Below, piece after piece: positions 53,001 to 61,017 of a DNA stretch of 64,000 nt (positions within the stretch are counted from its first letter, which is position 1; each line of letters opens with the position of its first letter). Both the position numbers and the translations under genes were made by a program. Source of the DNA: GCA-2705995 sp965661625 (lineage in GTDB: Bacteria; Bacteroidota; Bacteroidia; Flavobacteriales_G; Salibacteraceae); the NCBI GenBank assembly GCA_965661625.1, contig CBFIEM010000011.1, positions 55,697 to 119,696 on the forward strand. Reading direction: 5' to 3'. The notes under the pieces are model-generated. The model saw only the letters and a program-made list of their open reading frames with translations. It searched no databases and was not told the DNA's origin.

Positions 53001-54852
53001 CAAAATGCTCGTCACCGTTTGGATAGGTAACTTCAATTTCAGCTGATTTAGTTTCATAACACACTACAAATGGTTGGGGACCGAAAGGTACAGTCGTTCC
53101 GTACACTGTAAATGCATAAACACCTCCTATTGGCGCATTTAAAACTACTTGCTCAATATTATTTAGCGTATCTACCCCATTGGTAGCGTTCTGATTGAGC
53201 GCTGAAGGGTTAGGAGAATGATCAAGTATGTAGGGATTTATTTGTTGACCGTTTGGATTTACTACAACGAGGTCCAAATCATTCACTAAAGCTTTGGGTG
53301 CGTTATTTGTCGCTTCATGATCATTCCAATAGAGCATAATTTTAGCTGACTCCAGCCCACTTGGAATCGTCACCGTAAATTGAACCTGTTGACCTTGAAC
53401 TACAGCGGAGGTATCATAGTGTTGATTAGCTAATATCTCGTAGCTATTCTTAGCATTCATTCGTCCATAGCCATATTTGAAATCAGGACCAGGGTTTCCC
53501 AAATCGTCCGATCCATTTAATAAAGCAGCTTTAATGATATCGCTTCTCGGAGTAACTCCATTGTTCAGATCACGGTATGTATGAACAAGTTGGGCATAAA
53601 CACCTGCTACTCCTGGTGCTGACATTGAAGTACCCGTAGAACTATTGTAAATATTACCTTCATTTATTGAGTACACATCTGTTCCTACCGCGCAAATCTC
53701 CGGCTTAATTCTTCCATCGTGCGCAGGCCCCCTGCTGCTTGAAGTCGCTAACATGTCTGATTTGGTCAGGTTACCTACGGCAATCACATTTTTCCCCACC
53801 TTAATACCTCCAGTAATATTGCCCCATTCATTACCCGCTCCATAACCACAGTCGGATGTTCCAGCATTTCCTGCAGAAAATACGTGCATCAGGTTTGGCA
53901 TATTCCAGATACTTTCATCGACTCTTCTTGCACGATTAGTGTATCCTGCGTTACAACCGTTGCTGTAGGAAGTACTTGTTACTACTACGCCTGGGTTAAA
54001 ATGAGTAATGTAGGACGTGTCTACTGCTTTCCATACGTCAAATACAAGTAAATCTGATCCCCAGGCCATTCCTCTAGCTTTAGGGTCTAAATTACCTGCA
54101 CCCATAATGGTGCCTCCTACGTGATCTCCATGATTTCCACCATATACCCCTGCAGCAACTTGAGAAACCCTTCCTTTAAAATCAATATGCGGCCCTACTT
54201 TACCATCATCTCCCATTGAAACCCATACTCCTTCACCATTGTAAGTAAGTCCAATGGAGCTCTGGGTAGCTATAAGGTTTGATCGATGATTTGATCTTGC
54301 TTCTCTGTTTTCTGGAAAAGCTTCTGGGTCGTCTCCTTCTATACTGTAAATGTTATCCCATTGCGCCAGCTCATTTAGGCCACCATCGTTCAACTCAATT
54401 CGCCATACTTTTGGAGCAATCTTTTCAATCCAATCGACTTGATTAGCCCCACTGCTAGCCCGCACCATCGCATCATCCTTAAACAATGTTATAATGAAGG
54501 GCTTTCCGTTTTGCTGATTTGAAGCCGAACTATGGATTTTACATGCTGAACACCATTCATAGAATCGCGCATTAGAATTAGTTAAGAAACTGACCTCTGT
54601 ATCGGGTGATAAGGTTATTATAAAACTTGAGGGAGGAATAAAGCTCAAAAATTTTGATGTAGAATTTAGCCGTGTTAACTCATCATGAGATGGAAGCTTA
54701 TCAAATTGAATCACTCCATTAAACAGATGGGTAGTTGGGTTATCGAGGCTTACCTCTTCAAGCTTGTGCGATCCATTAGCTAATCGAATCGTTTGTGCTT
54801 CAGCCACCAAAAAACAAAGCACACTGAATAATCCTATAAAAAATGTTCTCAT
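50062..54852 (-). CDS. Large secreted subtilase (S8) with MAM-like, PKD and T9SS domains
   Basis: A 1596-residue extracellular serine protease. Signal peptide 1-19 (MRTFFIGLFSVLCFLVAEA); prodomain-like region to ~190; S8 domain ~195-470 with D215 (SMGDDGKVG), H241 (GGNHGDHVGG), oxyanion N329 (FSAGNAG) and S409 (STGTSMSAPGVAG); a P-domain/beta-sandwich to ~600; Ig- and fibronectin-like parts (~610-760); CARDB-like segment (~770-900); MAM-like domain (~905-1110); two PKD repeats (~1115-1175 and ~1345-1500) around another jelly-roll; and a type A T9SS sorting tail (FPNPTNDTWQVEGL ... GYYTLTLEQDTG). The DGDHVGG variant has Asp where HGTHVAG has Thr. Coupled by ATGA to the small gene upstream. Confidence 0.94.
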   Translation of the reverse strand: MRTFFIGLFSVLCFLVAEAQTIRLANGSHKLEEVSLDNPTTHLFNGVIQFDKLPSHDELTRLNSTSKFLSFIPPSSFIITLSPDTEVSFLTNSNARFYEWCSACKIHSSASNQQNGKPFIITLFKDDAMVRASSGANQVDWIEKIAPKVWRIELNDGGLNELAQWDNIYSIEGDDPEAFPENREARSNHRSNLIATQSSIGLTYNGEGVWVSMGDDGKVGPHIDFKGRVSQVAAGVYGGNHGDHVGGTIMGAGNLDPKARGMAWGSDLLVFDVWKAVDTSYITHFNPGVVVTSTSYSNGCNAGYTNRARRVDESIWNMPNLMHVFSAGNAGTSDCGYGAGNEWGNITGGIKVGKNVIAVGNLTKSDMLATSSSRGPAHDGRIKPEICAVGTDVYSINEGNIYNSSTGTSMSAPGVAGVYAQLVHTYRDLNNGVTPRSDIIKAALLNGSDDLGNPGPDFKYGYGRMNAKNSYEILANQHYDTSAVVQGQQVQFTVTIPSGLESAKIMLYWNDHEATNNAPKALVNDLDLVVVNPNGQQINPYILDHSPNPSALNQNATNGVDTLNNIEQVVLNAPIGGVYAFTVYGTTVPFGPQPFVVCYETKSAEIEVTYPNGDEHFVPGDEEYIRWDAQGNQANFNVEYSTNNGATWNSIGVASQNERSLQWTPTDSDVSGECLVRVTSGGLTDESDGTFNILGVAGGISFDYICPDSIGVIWGAVPQATAYEVLMLDSTYMVPIDTFTATSATIYNVNLSEENWITIRAINATTIGRRAIAIPIPSDVLNCQLSYDIALESVEVPSSGLFYNCIDYSSTPIQLAIKNTGNTVVDTVLAEYQLNNGPIVSEQFALFLAPGADTAIAFNATEDLSPLGNYQLNAWINQPNDFLVNDTVVSNFTMANGSSVMMPNVTDFELETNCGTGSNCEDENCLLISDWQNVSNVEGIDQIDWRVNNGGTPSAGTGPNADHTLGNANGKYIYLEASGGCVNQEAHLMLSCVDLSNAVAPEFNFWYHMDGADMGELHVDVLHEGTWHMDVIHPLQGDYGPSWNLGFVNLSPFAGSIISIRMRGQTGGGFSSDLALDDLGIDESVQAPRASFEVGDQSVCSFQAVELNDLSQYAPNSWLWSIQPSTYQYIQNTSATSQNPVVLFDQPGQYTIELIASNPNGADTSTQVSAVTVGDGIMPNIAEDFESNFFPPSSAWNIIAGGGTINWDERSNITGSSGTPTTALWINNFFNTIEGDINMIELPTLDLTQVNDAMLYFDLAHAQKLNSQDRLFVEASNDCGESFIFNLYDKQGFALSTAGASGSNWQPSSASEWRRDSVSLSSLAGSKAVIRFVLVSNRGNNLYIDNINVEDRSSAEANFTWGLACERTTTFSELAAGVNISYDWNFGAGSTPSTASGAGPHTVTYSNPGQVNVSLVVSDATDSDTSIQTIQVQPSADASFSYQNAPQDFLDITFTASTPSSYGHLWEFGDGDTAWGQVVNHVYTAKGNYVVKHVTGNTICGPDSIIQVVKAAPLSLQEINGGAIMVFPNPTNDTWQVEGLNRDTKWTLSDALGSVVRQGYSTNETLTIVGSNLSAGYYTLTLEQDTGIGYMRLLKK

Positions 54853-55091
54853 GAATTTCTTTCTAATGATTCCTTTAAATTTAAAAACAGCTCATTGTGA
54901 ATTTCTCGAGCTCTGTCGAGGTAATGTTGATCGAGAATCTGTTTTAATCCATCGAGCCCTTTTACACTTTCTTTTTTCAACTTAAAAACCTGCTCAATTG
55001 GCCCTCCTTCTAACTTAACGACATATTTCTCGTTTAGGTCAAAGATGGTGATAGTGAACACATCATTGGTAATGGTTTCGATTGTGCGCAT
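54849..55091 (-). CDS. Small conserved protein upstream of the subtilase
   Basis: An 80-residue soluble protein, beta-rich first half (IETITNDVFTITIFDLNEKYVVKLEGG) and helical second half (SVKGLDGLKQILDQHYLDRAREIHNELF). Its stop overlaps the subtilase ATG (ATGA), so translation is coupled. No signal peptide, so it stays in the cytosol. No family recognised; a regulator or an unrelated passenger are both possible. Confidence 0.65.
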   Translation of the reverse strand: MRTIETITNDVFTITIFDLNEKYVVKLEGGPIEQVFKLKKESVKGLDGLKQILDQHYLDRAREIHNELFLNLKESLERNS

Positions 55092-55181
55092 GATAAGGAA
55101 ACTGTTAAAAACCCTTAAAGTTTTCTAAACACAGAACATCGTTTCTTGTTTCGCGTTTAGTAATTCGTAAATGTACTCGAT

Positions 55182-55322
55182 ATGAGCAGAAAAAAGAAAA
55201 AAGAAAAGGTTTTACAAGAGAAAATCCGAGTTCGTCTGGATTACAAAACAATAATCACGTTGAGGGACCATGATGCCTTGGATTCTTGGATGCAAAAATA
55301 CCCACAGGCAAAGGTCTTGTAA
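55182..55322 (+). CDS. 46-residue basic conserved small protein
   Basis: A short frame starting at ATG 55182 with a lysine-rich N-terminus (SRKKKKEKV) and a compact conserved-looking end (RVRLDYKTIITLRDHDALDSWMQKYPQ). Similar short 'LD-x-x-T-x-(L/I)-T-(L/V)-R ... (L/W)-x-K-(Y/W)-x-x-x-YP' proteins are familiar in Bacteroidota. The stop is directly next to the convergent yaaA stop (55322/55323), which fits a real gene in a packed genome. Function unknown. Confidence 0.55.
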   Translation: MSRKKKKEKVLQEKIRVRLDYKTIITLRDHDALDSWMQKYPQAKVL

Positions 55323-56084
55323 TTAGCGTGTAAAAACCCACTCCACCTCAGATGATTCTGCCTCACTGAAGGTATAGCCTTCAGCATTGAAAAGTTTCAC
55401 GTGTTCTGGACTTTTCAATTCCTGATCGATGATAAAGCGTGTCATTTGGCCTCTCGCCTTTTTAGCAAAAAACTGAATCACCTTCAATTTCCCGTTTTTG
55501 AAATCCTTGAAAACAGGAGTTATTACCTTGTTTGAACTGCTTAATTGACGAACGGCTTTGAAGTACTCCAAAGAAGCTAAATTTATAAAGGTCTGATCTT
55601 TATGTTCAGTTATTTCACGCTTTAAAGAGTCAACCAATTGATCTCCCCAGAATTGATATAAATTTTTGTGCTTACCGATTTTAAGCCTCGTTCCCATTTC
55701 AAGTCGATAGGGAGCAATTGCATCCATTGGTCTCAAAACACCATATAGACCACTAAGAATCCGCAGGTGGCGCTGAGCAAATTCAAGTTGATTTTCTTTT
55801 AATTGATAGGCGTCTAAACCATTATATACTTCTCCATTAAATGCGTACAATGCTGCCTTTGTAGTTGAAGACTCCAACTTAAAATCCATGTAGCGGGTTT
55901 TGTTCAATTGTGCTAGATCATCGCTAATTGACATAAGCTCTTTGATTCCTTTTGCGCTTTTGCGCTTTAGGTTATTCACCAATTTAGTTGTTTGCTCCTG
56001 AAAGCGAACTTGAGTAGGTTCAAATTGAATTGGATAAGGGGTTGAATAGTCTAGTGACTTAGCCGGTGAGAGAAGAACTATCAT
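55323..56084 (-). CDS. yaaA: Peroxide stress protein YaaA (DUF328)
   Basis: A 253-residue protein of the UPF0246/YaaA family: MIVLLSPAKSLDYSTPYP at the start, LMSISDDLAQLNKTRY, ALYAFNGEVYNGLDAY, ILSGLYGVLRPMDAIAPYRLEMGTR (split by reading), and FFAKKARGQMTRFIID near the end. In E. coli it lowers free intracellular iron under H2O2 stress and binds DNA. Its position beside Nramp-like, Fe3+ ABC and VIT genes fits an iron theme. A perfect -7 box lies at 56116-56123. Confidence 0.95.
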   Translation of the reverse strand: MIVLLSPAKSLDYSTPYPIQFEPTQVRFQEQTTKLVNNLKRKSAKGIKELMSISDDLAQLNKTRYMDFKLESSTTKAALYAFNGEVYNGLDAYQLKENQLEFAQRHLRILSGLYGVLRPMDAIAPYRLEMGTRLKIGKHKNLYQFWGDQLVDSLKREITEHKDQTFINLASLEYFKAVRQLSSSNKVITPVFKDFKNGKLKVIQFFAKKARGQMTRFIIDQELKSPEHVKLFNAEGYTFSEAESSEVEWVFTR

Positions 56085-56115
56085 TGTTTTGGGAATGTTT
56101 TAATGGTGATGGGGA

Positions 56116-56123
56116 CAAATTTA
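56116..56123 (-). promoter_or_regulatory. -7 box TAAATTTG of yaaA
   Basis: Perfect TAnnTTTG on the minus strand, 31 bases before the yaaA ATG, ten bases from the opposing Nramp-like box. Confidence 0.5.
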
Positions 56124-56133
56124 AATGATGCAC

Positions 56134-56141
56134 TACTTTTG
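56134..56141 (+). promoter_or_regulatory. -7 box TACTTTTG, five bases before ATG 56147
   Basis: Perfect TAnnTTTG; predicts a leaderless Nramp-like mRNA. It shares its upstream region with the yaaA promoter, so the two are probably regulated together or exclude each other. Confidence 0.55.
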
Positions 56142-56146
56142 AAACC

Positions 56147-57370
56147 ATGCAGCGACTAAAAATGTTTTTCTCCTTGCTTGGACCTGGGTTAGTTTACGCA
56201 GGAGCAGCGGTAGGTGTTTCTCATTTGGTGCAATCAACGCGCGCGGGCGCTGCATATGGGCTTGGGATGATCGTATTTGCTCTTGTAGCGAATTTATTAA
56301 AGTTTCCATTTTTTCAGTATGGACCTAAGTATGCAGCGATTACTGGTAAAAATTTGATTCATGGATACTCAGAAATTGGAAAATGGGCCGTGTTCTTATT
56401 CGTACTTGTATCTGTAGGATCCATGTTTACCGTGCAAGCGGCAGTTACAGTGGTAACAGCCGGTATTTTAAATGCCATAACGGGCATTTCGTTTACCATG
56501 CTTGAAGGTAGTACGCTTGTACTAGGTTTTTGTTTAGCCCTGCTTATTACGGGTAGTTATAGGCTTCTTGATCGGGTAATGACTTACGTAATTATTTTAC
56601 TCAGCGTAACAACCTTTACAGCAGTATTGATTGCAATTACCTATTACCAGCCTGAAACCGCAATCGCTTCTAATTCATTCGATTTTTTCAACCCCATTGA
56701 TTTAGCCTTTTTAATAGCGTTTACAGGCTGGATGCCCGCACCAATTGAAATATCAGTTTGGCACTCTTCATGGACTGTAGAAAAAATGAAACAAAAAGGA
56801 TACACATTAAAACGCACCATGCTTGACTTCAACATCGGTTACTGGGGTACAAGTGTATTAGCCGTTTGTTTTGTGACGCTTGGAGCCTTGCTTTTTTATG
56901 GAAAACCCATAGCTATTAGTTCAAAAGGAGCTGTATTTGCGGATCAGTTAGTTTCTATGTATACTTCCGTAATTGGTTCTTGGTCTAAACCGTTAATACT
57001 GATCGCTGCTTTTACTACGATGTTTTCTACTACACTTACTGTGCTTGATGGTTATAGTCGTGTATTAAAACCTGTTTTAAGTCCATTACTTCGACTTGAG
57101 GAGCGAAAGGTGTATCAACTTTTACTTCTCTTGACTTGCCTTGGTGCTTTAGTGATACTTTGGAAATATGTCGGTAATATGGGGTCAATGGTACAAGTAG
57201 CAACTGTGCTGTCGTTTATCGCCGCACCAATTTTAGCGTCCCTCAACCTGATGGCAATGCGCAGTAATTCTATACCTAATGAGCACAGACCTGGCTTGTT
57301 CAACTCTGGTCTTGCAATCATTGGGTTGATTGCTATGGTTGTTTTGGCCTTTTATTATTTATGGATATAA
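56147..57370 (+). CDS. Divergent Nramp family transporter
   Basis: A 407-residue membrane protein with about 11 helices. The start LLGPGLVYAGAAVGVSHL aligns with the Nramp TM1 block GPG...DPGN, but DPGN is replaced by GVSH; the TM6 motif MPH is replaced in GWMPAPIEISVWHS. These are the metal-binding positions of canonical Mn/Fe Nramp proteins, so substrate or mechanism differ. Similar sequences are annotated as Nramp-related in Bacteroidota. Divergent from yaaA; a hairpin follows. Confidence 0.85.
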   Translation: MQRLKMFFSLLGPGLVYAGAAVGVSHLVQSTRAGAAYGLGMIVFALVANLLKFPFFQYGPKYAAITGKNLIHGYSEIGKWAVFLFVLVSVGSMFTVQAAVTVVTAGILNAITGISFTMLEGSTLVLGFCLALLITGSYRLLDRVMTYVIILLSVTTFTAVLIAITYYQPETAIASNSFDFFNPIDLAFLIAFTGWMPAPIEISVWHSSWTVEKMKQKGYTLKRTMLDFNIGYWGTSVLAVCFVTLGALLFYGKPIAISSKGAVFADQLVSMYTSVIGSWSKPLILIAAFTTMFSTTLTVLDGYSRVLKPVLSPLLRLEERKVYQLLLLLTCLGALVILWKYVGNMGSMVQVATVLSFIAAPILASLNLMAMRSNSIPNEHRPGLFNSGLAIIGLIAMVVLAFYYLWI

Positions 57371-57397
57371 AAAAACCCGTTGATTGCTCAACGGGTT
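57369..57397. terminator. Rho-independent terminator between Nramp-like and iron ABC genes
   Basis: Ten-base-pair stem (57374-57383 with 57388-57397), TTGC loop. The T run is on the minus strand, so it fits the iron ABC operon, although that operon's last stop is 175 bases upstream. Confidence 0.7.
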
Positions 57398-57571
57398 ACC
57401 TGCCAATTGCCTAACTAAACAGGAATTTGCCTTTGCCTGCAACATCGTTGTCAAGCCCTATGCCAAAACAAACATAGTATTGATTATCAATTGATTAACT
57501 GAATAAACTACAATTCTTGGGAATTGAATTGTTCGAAAACAAACACCTGGTGTCCATTTTCAGACAATCAC

Positions 57572-58288
57572 CTATTGGAAGTAACTTGAAATAAAAGGTG
57601 TTGCGGGATCTTGACGAATTTCATCAAGCGTACCCTCTTGCACAAGGCTTCCTTTTTCTAAAAAAACGAAGCGATCAGCTATATCAATCGCATCCTCAAG
57701 ATCATGGGTTACGATTATTGCCGTTATACCTTCTTCTCGTATTAACTGCTTAACCAAGATGCGCACTTCTTTCTTAAACTGTGTATCGATATTTGAGAAT
57801 GGTTCGTCGAGGAGTAGCAGTTCTGGTTTTGGCGCAACTGCGCGAGCCAAAGCAACTCGCTGCTGTTGTCCTCCTGATAACTCATGTGGATACCGTCTAT
57901 CCAAATCATCCAGCTCTAATCGATGCAAAAGGTCCTTAACAAGTGTATTACGCTCTGACTTCTTCATTCCATGAAGTCCAAATTCTATATTGGCCTTAAC
58001 GGTCATATGGGGAAATAGCGCATAATCTTGGAAGAAAAAACCAATAGGACGCTTCTCCGGTGCTGTAAAATGGGCTGATGAGGACATTTCTCGCTCGCTC
58101 ATTATCACCTCTCCTGAGTCAGGTTTTTCAAATCCTGCGATGCACCTTAATAAGGTCGACTTTCCTCCTCCACTAGGTCCCACTAATGCCATAATTGCAC
58201 CAACGGGAACGTTTAGGGAGATTCCTTGTAGTACTGGATTTCCATCACTGAAAGACTTTACAATCGCATTGAGTTTTAATCCTTGCAT
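57572..58288 (-). CDS. Fe3+ ABC transporter, ATP-binding protein
   Basis: A 238-residue ABC ATPase: Walker A GPSGGGKST, Q-loop in GFFFQDYALFPHMTV, signature LSGGQQQRVALARA, Walker B LLLLDEPFSNID, H-loop IIVTHDLEDA. Closest in layout to FbpC/AfuC ferric-iron importers, but shorter (no regulatory C-terminal domain; typical ~350). It energises the permease encoded one base upstream. Last of a three-gene operon. Confidence 0.93.
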   Translation of the reverse strand: MQGLKLNAIVKSFSDGNPVLQGISLNVPVGAIMALVGPSGGGKSTLLRCIAGFEKPDSGEVIMSEREMSSSAHFTAPEKRPIGFFFQDYALFPHMTVKANIEFGLHGMKKSERNTLVKDLLHRLELDDLDRRYPHELSGGQQQRVALARAVAPKPELLLLDEPFSNIDTQFKKEVRILVKQLIREEGITAIIVTHDLEDAIDIADRFVFLEKGSLVQEGTLDEIRQDPATPFISSYFQ

Positions 58289-58289
58289 A

Positions 58290-59816
58290 CTACTTAGCTA
58301 TTCGGTTTAAAAGTACAACAGGTAATAAGCCCAAGCCGATGATGAGCAGGGAAGGCACTGCAGAATCATAAACTGCACCATCTGTTTCCATAAGTTTGAA
58401 TGCCCTAACTGCTAAGGTCTCAAAGTTAAACGATTGAAAGAGCATCGTTAGGGGAAGTTCTTTCATGACATCAACAAATACGAGTAAAATAGCAGTACTT
58501 AAAGCTGGAATAGACAACGGAAGGTAGACCTTAAACAATCCCGTTGAAAAAGAAGACCTGAGACTTCTAGCCGCTTCAAGCAGGTTAGGACTCAGCTTAT
58601 TAAAACCAGACTCAACAGCCTGATAAGCAACTGTTTGAAATCGAACTGCGTATGCAAAAGTTAATGTAACCAGTGAGCCCGTTAACAACACGCCACTCCA
58701 CTTACTGAGGTAGGCTAAAGGTAACAACATGGCTACTCCCACTACGGCTCCTGGTATAGCATACCCTATTCGCGCAAAGCTGGTCCAACGAGCCAATGGT
58801 TGCGACTTTACCCAACCATTGGTGTAGTGAATGAGTACAGCAATGCCCAGTGAGATAAAGGCAGCAGCCAAGGCTAATGATGCAGTATTAACTACCAACC
58901 GCCAAAACTCATCTGTTAATACTTCCGCATAAACCATTGTTGCCCAATACATCAATTGAGCAACAGGAATAATAAAGCCCACTAATAAAGGGGTAAATAA
59001 GGCAGAATACACTGCTGTTTTACGCCAGTTCCCTTCAAGCTTTACCCGTATTGACCTCCCCTTATTCTCATGAAATGCAGCTCGACTTCTCGATTTCTTT
59101 TCGAGGTACATGATCAACAAAACGAGCAAGATGACACTAATTGCTATGCGAATTACAGGTTGCAAGTTCATTGGATTCCACAACCGTACTACTTCAGTTG
59201 AAAAGGTTTGAATACCATAGTAGCTCACCGCCCCATAGTTATTGAACACTTCCATAACCACCAACATAACACCGCCAATGATTGCAGGGCGAGCCAGCGG
59301 GATCACAATGCGCCAGAATACCCTTGTTGGATTTGCCCTAAGCGAAAGCCCCGCTTGATACAATGTTGAACTGTGCGCCAAAAACGCAGTTCGGGCCGCT
59401 AAATAGATGTAAGGATAGAGTACACTTCCCAGAATCACCATGAGGTAGCCCATTTGGTCTACTTCTAGGTAAAAATTAAACCAAGCTGCAGTAGTTCCAA
59501 AAGGATCTAATAGCCCTTTGTACGTATACGCTTGAATATATCCAGGAATAGCAAGTGGAAGAACAAGCAGCCCCTCTAAAATAGACCTGCCTGCAAAGGT
59601 ATATCGCGAAACAAACCACGCTGCTGGAATGCCAAACAGCAATGAGCATAATACAGTTCCCGTAGCTAAGGTGTAGGTGTTAAACGCAGCTTCACTCCAC
59701 CAGCCTGAAAACACACCTAGAATGGTGGAAGGGTCTAAGGAAAAAAACAGCAATACAAAGGGGATGAGCAGTAAGCCTACTACAAGCGCAGAAAAAAGAG
59801 TTGCCCATCTAGCCAT
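58290..59816 (-). CDS. Fe3+ ABC transporter permease (fused, FbpB-like)
   Basis: A 508-residue inner-membrane protein with about 12 helices in two homologous halves, as in FbpB/SfuB. Each half has an EAA-type loop for the ATPase: RIVIPLARPAIIGG in the first half, LLEAARSLRSSFSTGLFKVYLPLSIPAL in the second (read as two blocks). 15 bases separate it from the binding-protein gene. Together they would import ferric iron from the periplasm. Confidence 0.93.
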   Translation of the reverse strand: MARWATLFSALVVGLLLIPFVLLFFSLDPSTILGVFSGWWSEAAFNTYTLATGTVLCSLLFGIPAAWFVSRYTFAGRSILEGLLVLPLAIPGYIQAYTYKGLLDPFGTTAAWFNFYLEVDQMGYLMVILGSVLYPYIYLAARTAFLAHSSTLYQAGLSLRANPTRVFWRIVIPLARPAIIGGVMLVVMEVFNNYGAVSYYGIQTFSTEVVRLWNPMNLQPVIRIAISVILLVLLIMYLEKKSRSRAAFHENKGRSIRVKLEGNWRKTAVYSALFTPLLVGFIIPVAQLMYWATMVYAEVLTDEFWRLVVNTASLALAAAFISLGIAVLIHYTNGWVKSQPLARWTSFARIGYAIPGAVVGVAMLLPLAYLSKWSGVLLTGSLVTLTFAYAVRFQTVAYQAVESGFNKLSPNLLEAARSLRSSFSTGLFKVYLPLSIPALSTAILLVFVDVMKELPLTMLFQSFNFETLAVRAFKLMETDGAVYDSAVPSLLIIGLGLLPVVLLNRIAK

Positions 59817-59831
59817 GTGGTGAAAACTGTG

Positions 59832-60893
59832 TTACTTCCAGTCCGCTTTTTCAAAACCGGCCACGGCATCTTGATTATATGCGCCTAGTTTGTATAAAGG
59901 AATTGAGTCTGCCTGAAAAGTCCCAAATTCACTAAGGAAAGCGCTCATTTCTACCTCTGGGTTAACGGGATACTCATAGTTAGCTTTAGCAAAAACTCGT
60001 TGCGCCTGTTCTGAAACAAGGAACTCCAAAAGTGCTAGTGCTTCCTCGGTGTGCTTGGCATGCTTTGTAACACCTGCACCACTTACATTTACGTGTGTGC
60101 CTCTTTCCGTTTGATTTGGAAAAAACAGCCCTACTTTATCTGCAGCTTCGCGTTCCAATTCATTAGCTGAATTGGCTAATTTACCCATGTAATAGGTATT
60201 AACCACTGCCAGGTCGGCCTTACCTAGGGCTACATTTTTAATCTGGTCACGGTCATTTCCTTTAGGTTCTTGCCACATATTAGCTACGACACCTTTGGCC
60301 CATTGTTCTGCTGCTTCTTGACCGTTGTGAACAATGATCGAAGCCATTAAAGACTGATTATAAATATTCGAACTTGAACGAATTGAGATTTTGCCTTTCC
60401 ACTTTTCATTGGCCAAATCTTCATAGGTTGACAATTCAGCTGGGTTAACACGATCTTTCGAATAGGCTATCACGCGAGCCCGTTGTGTAAGTCCGTACCA
60501 AAAACCGTCTGGTTCACGCAAATGAGCCGGCACTTTATTTTCCAATACTTGAGAGGTTACAGACTGTAATAAATCCAATTCCGTTGCATAGTACAATCTT
60601 CCTGCATCTACTGTCATCAATAGATCTGCCTCTGTTTGTTCTCCTTCAGATTGTAGGAGTGCAATCAATTTATCATCACTATCAGTTTTAACATTTACGG
60701 TGATTCCAGTTTCGGCTTCAAATTGCTTAAAAAGCTCTTTATCAGCGTCATAAAACCTATGGGTGTATACATTAACGACCCGTTGTTCTGTTTCAACTTG
60801 TTCTTCTGATTCGTTATTATCAGTTGTGCTTGTAGATGATTTACAGCTAACAAATAAAGCAGCTAAACCGATAGTCATATAAAGTAAACGCAT
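59832..60893 (-). CDS. Fe3+ ABC transporter, substrate-binding lipoprotein
   Basis: A 353-residue periplasmic-binding protein of the FbpA/FutA type. Lipoprotein signal MRLLYMTIGLAALFVSC (lipobox FVSC), acidic linker, then VVNVYTHRFYDADKELFKQF. The adjacent tyrosines in LAVVNTYYMGKLA correspond to the Fe3+-binding Tyr-Tyr pair of the family; HRFYD provides another likely ligand. First gene of the operon, preceded by a -7 box and two inverted repeats (separate entries), consistent with regulation by iron. Confidence 0.93.
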   Translation of the reverse strand: MRLLYMTIGLAALFVSCKSSTSTTDNNESEEQVETEQRVVNVYTHRFYDADKELFKQFEAETGITVNVKTDSDDKLIALLQSEGEQTEADLLMTVDAGRLYYATELDLLQSVTSQVLENKVPAHLREPDGFWYGLTQRARVIAYSKDRVNPAELSTYEDLANEKWKGKISIRSSSNIYNQSLMASIIVHNGQEAAEQWAKGVVANMWQEPKGNDRDQIKNVALGKADLAVVNTYYMGKLANSANELEREAADKVGLFFPNQTERGTHVNVSGAGVTKHAKHTEEALALLEFLVSEQAQRVFAKANYEYPVNPEVEMSAFLSEFGTFQADSIPLYKLGAYNQDAVAGFEKADWK

Positions 60894-60932
60894 AGCTCTT
60901 AGATTTTGGGCAAATGTAACCCATAAGAGCTA
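60893..60932 (-). promoter_or_regulatory. Inverted repeat around the iron-importer -7 box
   Basis: Perfect nine-base arms TAGCTCTTA (60893-60901) and TAAGAGCTA (60924-60932) with a 22-base spacer that holds the -7 box TACATTTG (60911-60918, minus strand) near its centre. The right arm lies upstream of the expected start, so the pair works as DNA, not as an RNA hairpin. Candidate operator. Confidence 0.45.
60911..60918 (-). promoter_or_regulatory. -7 box TACATTTG of the iron ABC operon
   Basis: Perfect TAnnTTTG on the minus strand, 17 bases before ATG 60893. Confidence 0.5.
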
Positions 60933-60940
60933 CAGAGACA

Positions 60941-60956
60941 TACCTAGATTTAGGTA
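60941..60956. promoter_or_regulatory. TACCTA-GATT-TAGGTA dyad between iron importer and VIT gene
   Basis: A 16-base perfect dyad with six-base arms in the divergent promoter region of the Fe3+ importer and the VIT/CCC1 gene. TAGGT half-sites recall DtxR/MntR-type operators, though the arm order is different; which regulator binds is unknown. Confidence 0.4.
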
Positions 60957-61017
60957 ATTCTGCCAGATAATTATGACTAACGTAACTCCATATGAGTTGA
61001 TTTTGTAAATTTTAAGC

